A DNA stretch of 64,000 nt. Origin: Bacillota bacterium. Its GTDB lineage: Bacteria > Bacillota > Limnochordia > Limnochordales > ZCTH02-B6. The stretch spans positions 1 to 64,000 of the forward strand of contig PKQS01000013.1 of the NCBI GenBank assembly GCA_017577945.1, read 5' to 3'. The notes under the pieces are model-generated. The model was not told the origin of the DNA and searched no databases. It was given only the letters and a program-made list of their open reading frames with translations. The position numbers and the translations under genes are program-made. Positions 62,092-64,000 of the stretch are shown one piece after another (positions within the stretch are counted from its first letter, which is position 1; each line of letters opens with the position of its first letter).

Positions 62092-64000
62092 GTGGCGGAG
62101 CAGGTGTTTCGTCTCGTCTCGAATTTTACGCCGAAGGGCGACCAGCCGAAGGCCATCGAGCAGCTGGTGGAAGGTATCGAGGCGGGGCTGAAGTTTCAGA
62201 CGCTGCTGGGCGCGACGGGCACGGGCAAGACGTACACGATGGCGAAAGTCATCGAGCGGGTGCAGAAGCCGACGCTGGTGCTGGCCCACAACAAGACGCT
62301 GGCGGCCCAGCTGGCGGCCGAGTTCCGGGAGTTTTTCCCGTACAACGCCGTGCACTACTTCATCAGCTATTACGACTACTACCAGCCCGAAGCGTACGTG
62401 CCCCAGACCGACACGTACATCGAGAAAGACGCGTCCATCAACGACGAAATCGACCGCCTGCGCCACGCGGCCACCACCGCCTTGTTCGAGCGCCGGGACG
62501 TCATCATCGTCGCCAGCGTGTCGTGCATCTACGGCCTGGGCTCGCCGGAAGACTACGTGGGCATGCGGCTGTCGGTAAAGTACGGCGACATCCGCGACCG
62601 GGACAACATCCTGCGGCGCCTGGTCGGCATCCAATACCAGCGCAACGACCTGGGCTACAAGCGGGGCACGTTCCGGGTGCGGGGCGACGTGGTGGAAATC
62701 ATTCCGGTCTACGGCGAGAACATCATCCGAATTGAGTTTTTCGGCGACGAGGTCGAGCGCATCGTCGAGGTGGACCCGCTGACCGGCGAGATTTTGGGTG
62801 AGAAGGACGAAGTGCGGATTTACCCGGCCACGCACTTCATCACGCCGGAGGAGAAGCTGCGCCGCGCCATCGAGTCCATCGAGGCGGAGCTGAAGGAGCG
62901 GGTCGAGTGGTTCAAGAGCCGGGGCATGCTGCTGGAGGCGCAGCGGCTGCAGCAGCGGACGATGCACGATTTGGAGATGCTGCGGGAGGTCGGCTACTGC
63001 CCGGGCATCGAGAACTACTCGCGGCATCTGGACGGCCGGGCGCCGGGCGAGCCGCCGGCCACGCTGCTGGATTATTTCCCGAAAGACTACCTCATGATTG
63101 TCGACGAGTCGCACCAGACCATCCCGCAGGTGCGGGCCATGTACCACGGCGACCGCTCCCGCAAGGAGACGCTGGTGGAATACGGCTTCCGGCTGCCGTC
63201 GGCGCTGGACAACCGGCCGCTGACGTTTGAAGAGTTCGAGGCGCGCCTCAACCAGGTCATCTTCATGTCGGCCACGCCGGGGCCGTACGAGCGGGAGAAG
63301 AGCCAGCGCATCGTCGAGCAGATCATCCGGCCCACGGGCCTGGTGGACCCGGAAGTGGTCGTCAAGCCCGTAGAGGGGCAGATCGACGATCTGATGGAGG
63401 AGTGCCGGAAAGTCATCGCCCGGGGCGAGCGGGTGCTGGTGACGACGCTGACCAAGAAGATGGCCGAAGACTTGACCGACTACTTGACCGACGCGGGGTT
63501 CAAGGTGCGCTATCTCCATTCTGACATTACGGCCCTGGAGCGAGTCGAAATTTTGCGGGACTTGCGCCTGGGCGTGTTCGACATTCTGGTCGGCATCAAC
63601 TTGCTCCGGGAAGGGCTGGACTTGCCGGAAGTCTCGCTGGTGGCCATTCTCGATGCCGACAAGGAAGGCTTCTTGCGCTCGGAGACGTCGCTCATCCAGA
63701 CCATCGGCCGGGCGGCGCGCAACGTCAACGGGCGGGTCATCATGTACGCCGACACCATTACGGATTCGATGCGGCGGGCCATCGACGAGACGAACCGGCG
63801 CCGCAGCATCCAGCTGGCGTACAACAAGGAGCACGGCATTACCCCCGAGACGGTGCAGAAGGCCGTGCGCGACATCGTGCAGCAGACGCGGGCGGCGGAG
63901 GAGCAGGCCCGCTACGAGGCGGAGCAGGCTCGGCGCGACGAGCTGCGGTCGCTGACGCCGGCCGAGCTGGCGCGGCGCATCAAGGAACTGGAGAAGGAGA
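62092..64000 (+). CDS. uvrB: Excinuclease ABC subunit UvrB (3' end beyond window)
   Basis: 636 residues seen of about 660-670. Walker [16 protein letters not shown], the beta-hairpin [13 protein letters not shown] that clamps damaged DNA, Walker [14 protein letters not shown], and C-terminal helicase motifs [20 protein letters not shown] and QTIGRAARN. The UvrC/UvrA-contact region at the C-terminus is cut by the window edge. GTG 62092 has a G-rich ribosome site (GAGGGGGG). UvrB verifies lesions in nucleotide excision repair. Confidence 0.97.
   Translation, partial: MAEQVFRLVSNFTPKGDQPKAIEQLVEGIEAGLKFQTLLGATGTGKTYTMAKVIERVQKPTLVLAHNKTLAAQLAAEFREFFPYNAVHYFISYYDYYQPEAYVPQTDTYIEKDASINDEIDRLRHAATTALFERRDVIIVASVSCIYGLGSPEDYVGMRLSVKYGDIRDRDNILRRLVGIQYQRNDLGYKRGTFRVRGDVVEIIPVYGENIIRIEFFGDEVERIVEVDPLTGEILGEKDEVRIYPATHFITPEEKLRRAIESIEAELKERVEWFKSRGMLLEAQRLQQRTMHDLEMLREVGYCPGIENYSRHLDGRAPGEPPATLLDYFPKDYLMIVDESHQTIPQVRAMYHGDRSRKETLVEYGFRLPSALDNRPLTFEEFEARLNQVIFMSATPGPYEREKSQRIVEQIIRPTGLVDPEVVVKPVEGQIDDLMEECRKVIARGERVLVTTLTKKMAEDLTDYLTDAGFKVRYLHSDITALERVEILRDLRLGVFDILVGINLLREGLDLPEVSLVAILDADKEGFLRSETSLIQTIGRAARNVNGRVIMYADTITDSMRRAIDETNRRRSIQLAYNKEHGITPETVQKAVRDIVQQTRAAEEQARYEAEQARRDELRSLTPAELARRIKELEKE

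Overview
The window is high-GC DNA from a bacterium. The gene content points to Bacillota: a CheC/CheD/CheX-type chemotaxis system, a long-form hibernation factor, CsaB/DUF5693/TagA-type envelope genes, a CtpB/MinJ-like pair and SecA with a C-terminal zinc motif. The GC content, frequent GTG/TTG starts with strong AGGAGG ribosome sites, and two sugar ABC systems suggest a high-GC, motile, saprophytic and perhaps thermophilic lineage such as Limnochordia or Symbiobacteriia. That placement is inference. No rRNA, tRNA or CRISPR array was seen.

Layout. 1-238: left-edge fragment of an ISL3-type insertion sequence. 245-2766: a short ORF at the IS junction, an orphan Dam-type methyltransferase, and a DsbA-like/VKOR pair for extracytoplasmic disulfide formation. 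3379-4455: GAF/HD-GYP protein. 4667-11403: LacI regulator, sugar-binding protein, a single polypeptide fusing both ABC permease subunits, and a GH15 glycosidase. 11593-12900: secreted PQQ-type sugar dehydrogenase. 12944-18688: a second LacI regulator divergent from a complete sugar ABC transporter. 18726-25937: patatin-like lipase, MCP, PAS-EAL protein and, divergently, a GAF/degenerate GGDEF/PAS/HD-GYP protein. 26017-30041: Mn/Zn/Fe-type ABC importer whose middle permease carries a fused DtxR/MntR-like repressor domain, preceded by tandem TTGC-N6-GCAA boxes. 30144-32411: large FtsA/PilM-like protein with beta-grasp-like repeats.

32687-45859 is a motility block on the + strand: flaG, fliD, fliS, a FliT-like chaperone, an MCP, cheW, cheA, cheC, cheD, cheY, cheB, cheR, a degenerate HD-GYP protein and cheX. 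A sigma-D-like promoter lies in front of flaG. 46618-53241 is housekeeping (hpf, two unknown genes, secA, prfB with a programmed +1 frameshift). 53330-61841 is an envelope block (DUF2993, DUF5693, csaB, tagA/wecG, a carboxyl-terminal protease, a MinJ-like PDZ membrane protein, a divergent polysaccharide deacetylase). uvrB starts at 62092 and runs off the right edge.

How the genes fit together. Two sugar-uptake loci, each with its own LacI regulator and candidate operator, feed polysaccharide use; the first lacks an ATPase and may share the one at 17543. Four proteins of cyclic-di-GMP type, three of them close to chemoreceptor or che genes, suggest that sugar sensing, motility and c-di-GMP turnover are linked. 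The most unusual items are the fused sugar permease, the permease-repressor fusion with matching operator boxes, the FtsA-like beta-grasp protein and the catalytically degenerate GGDEF and HD-GYP domains.
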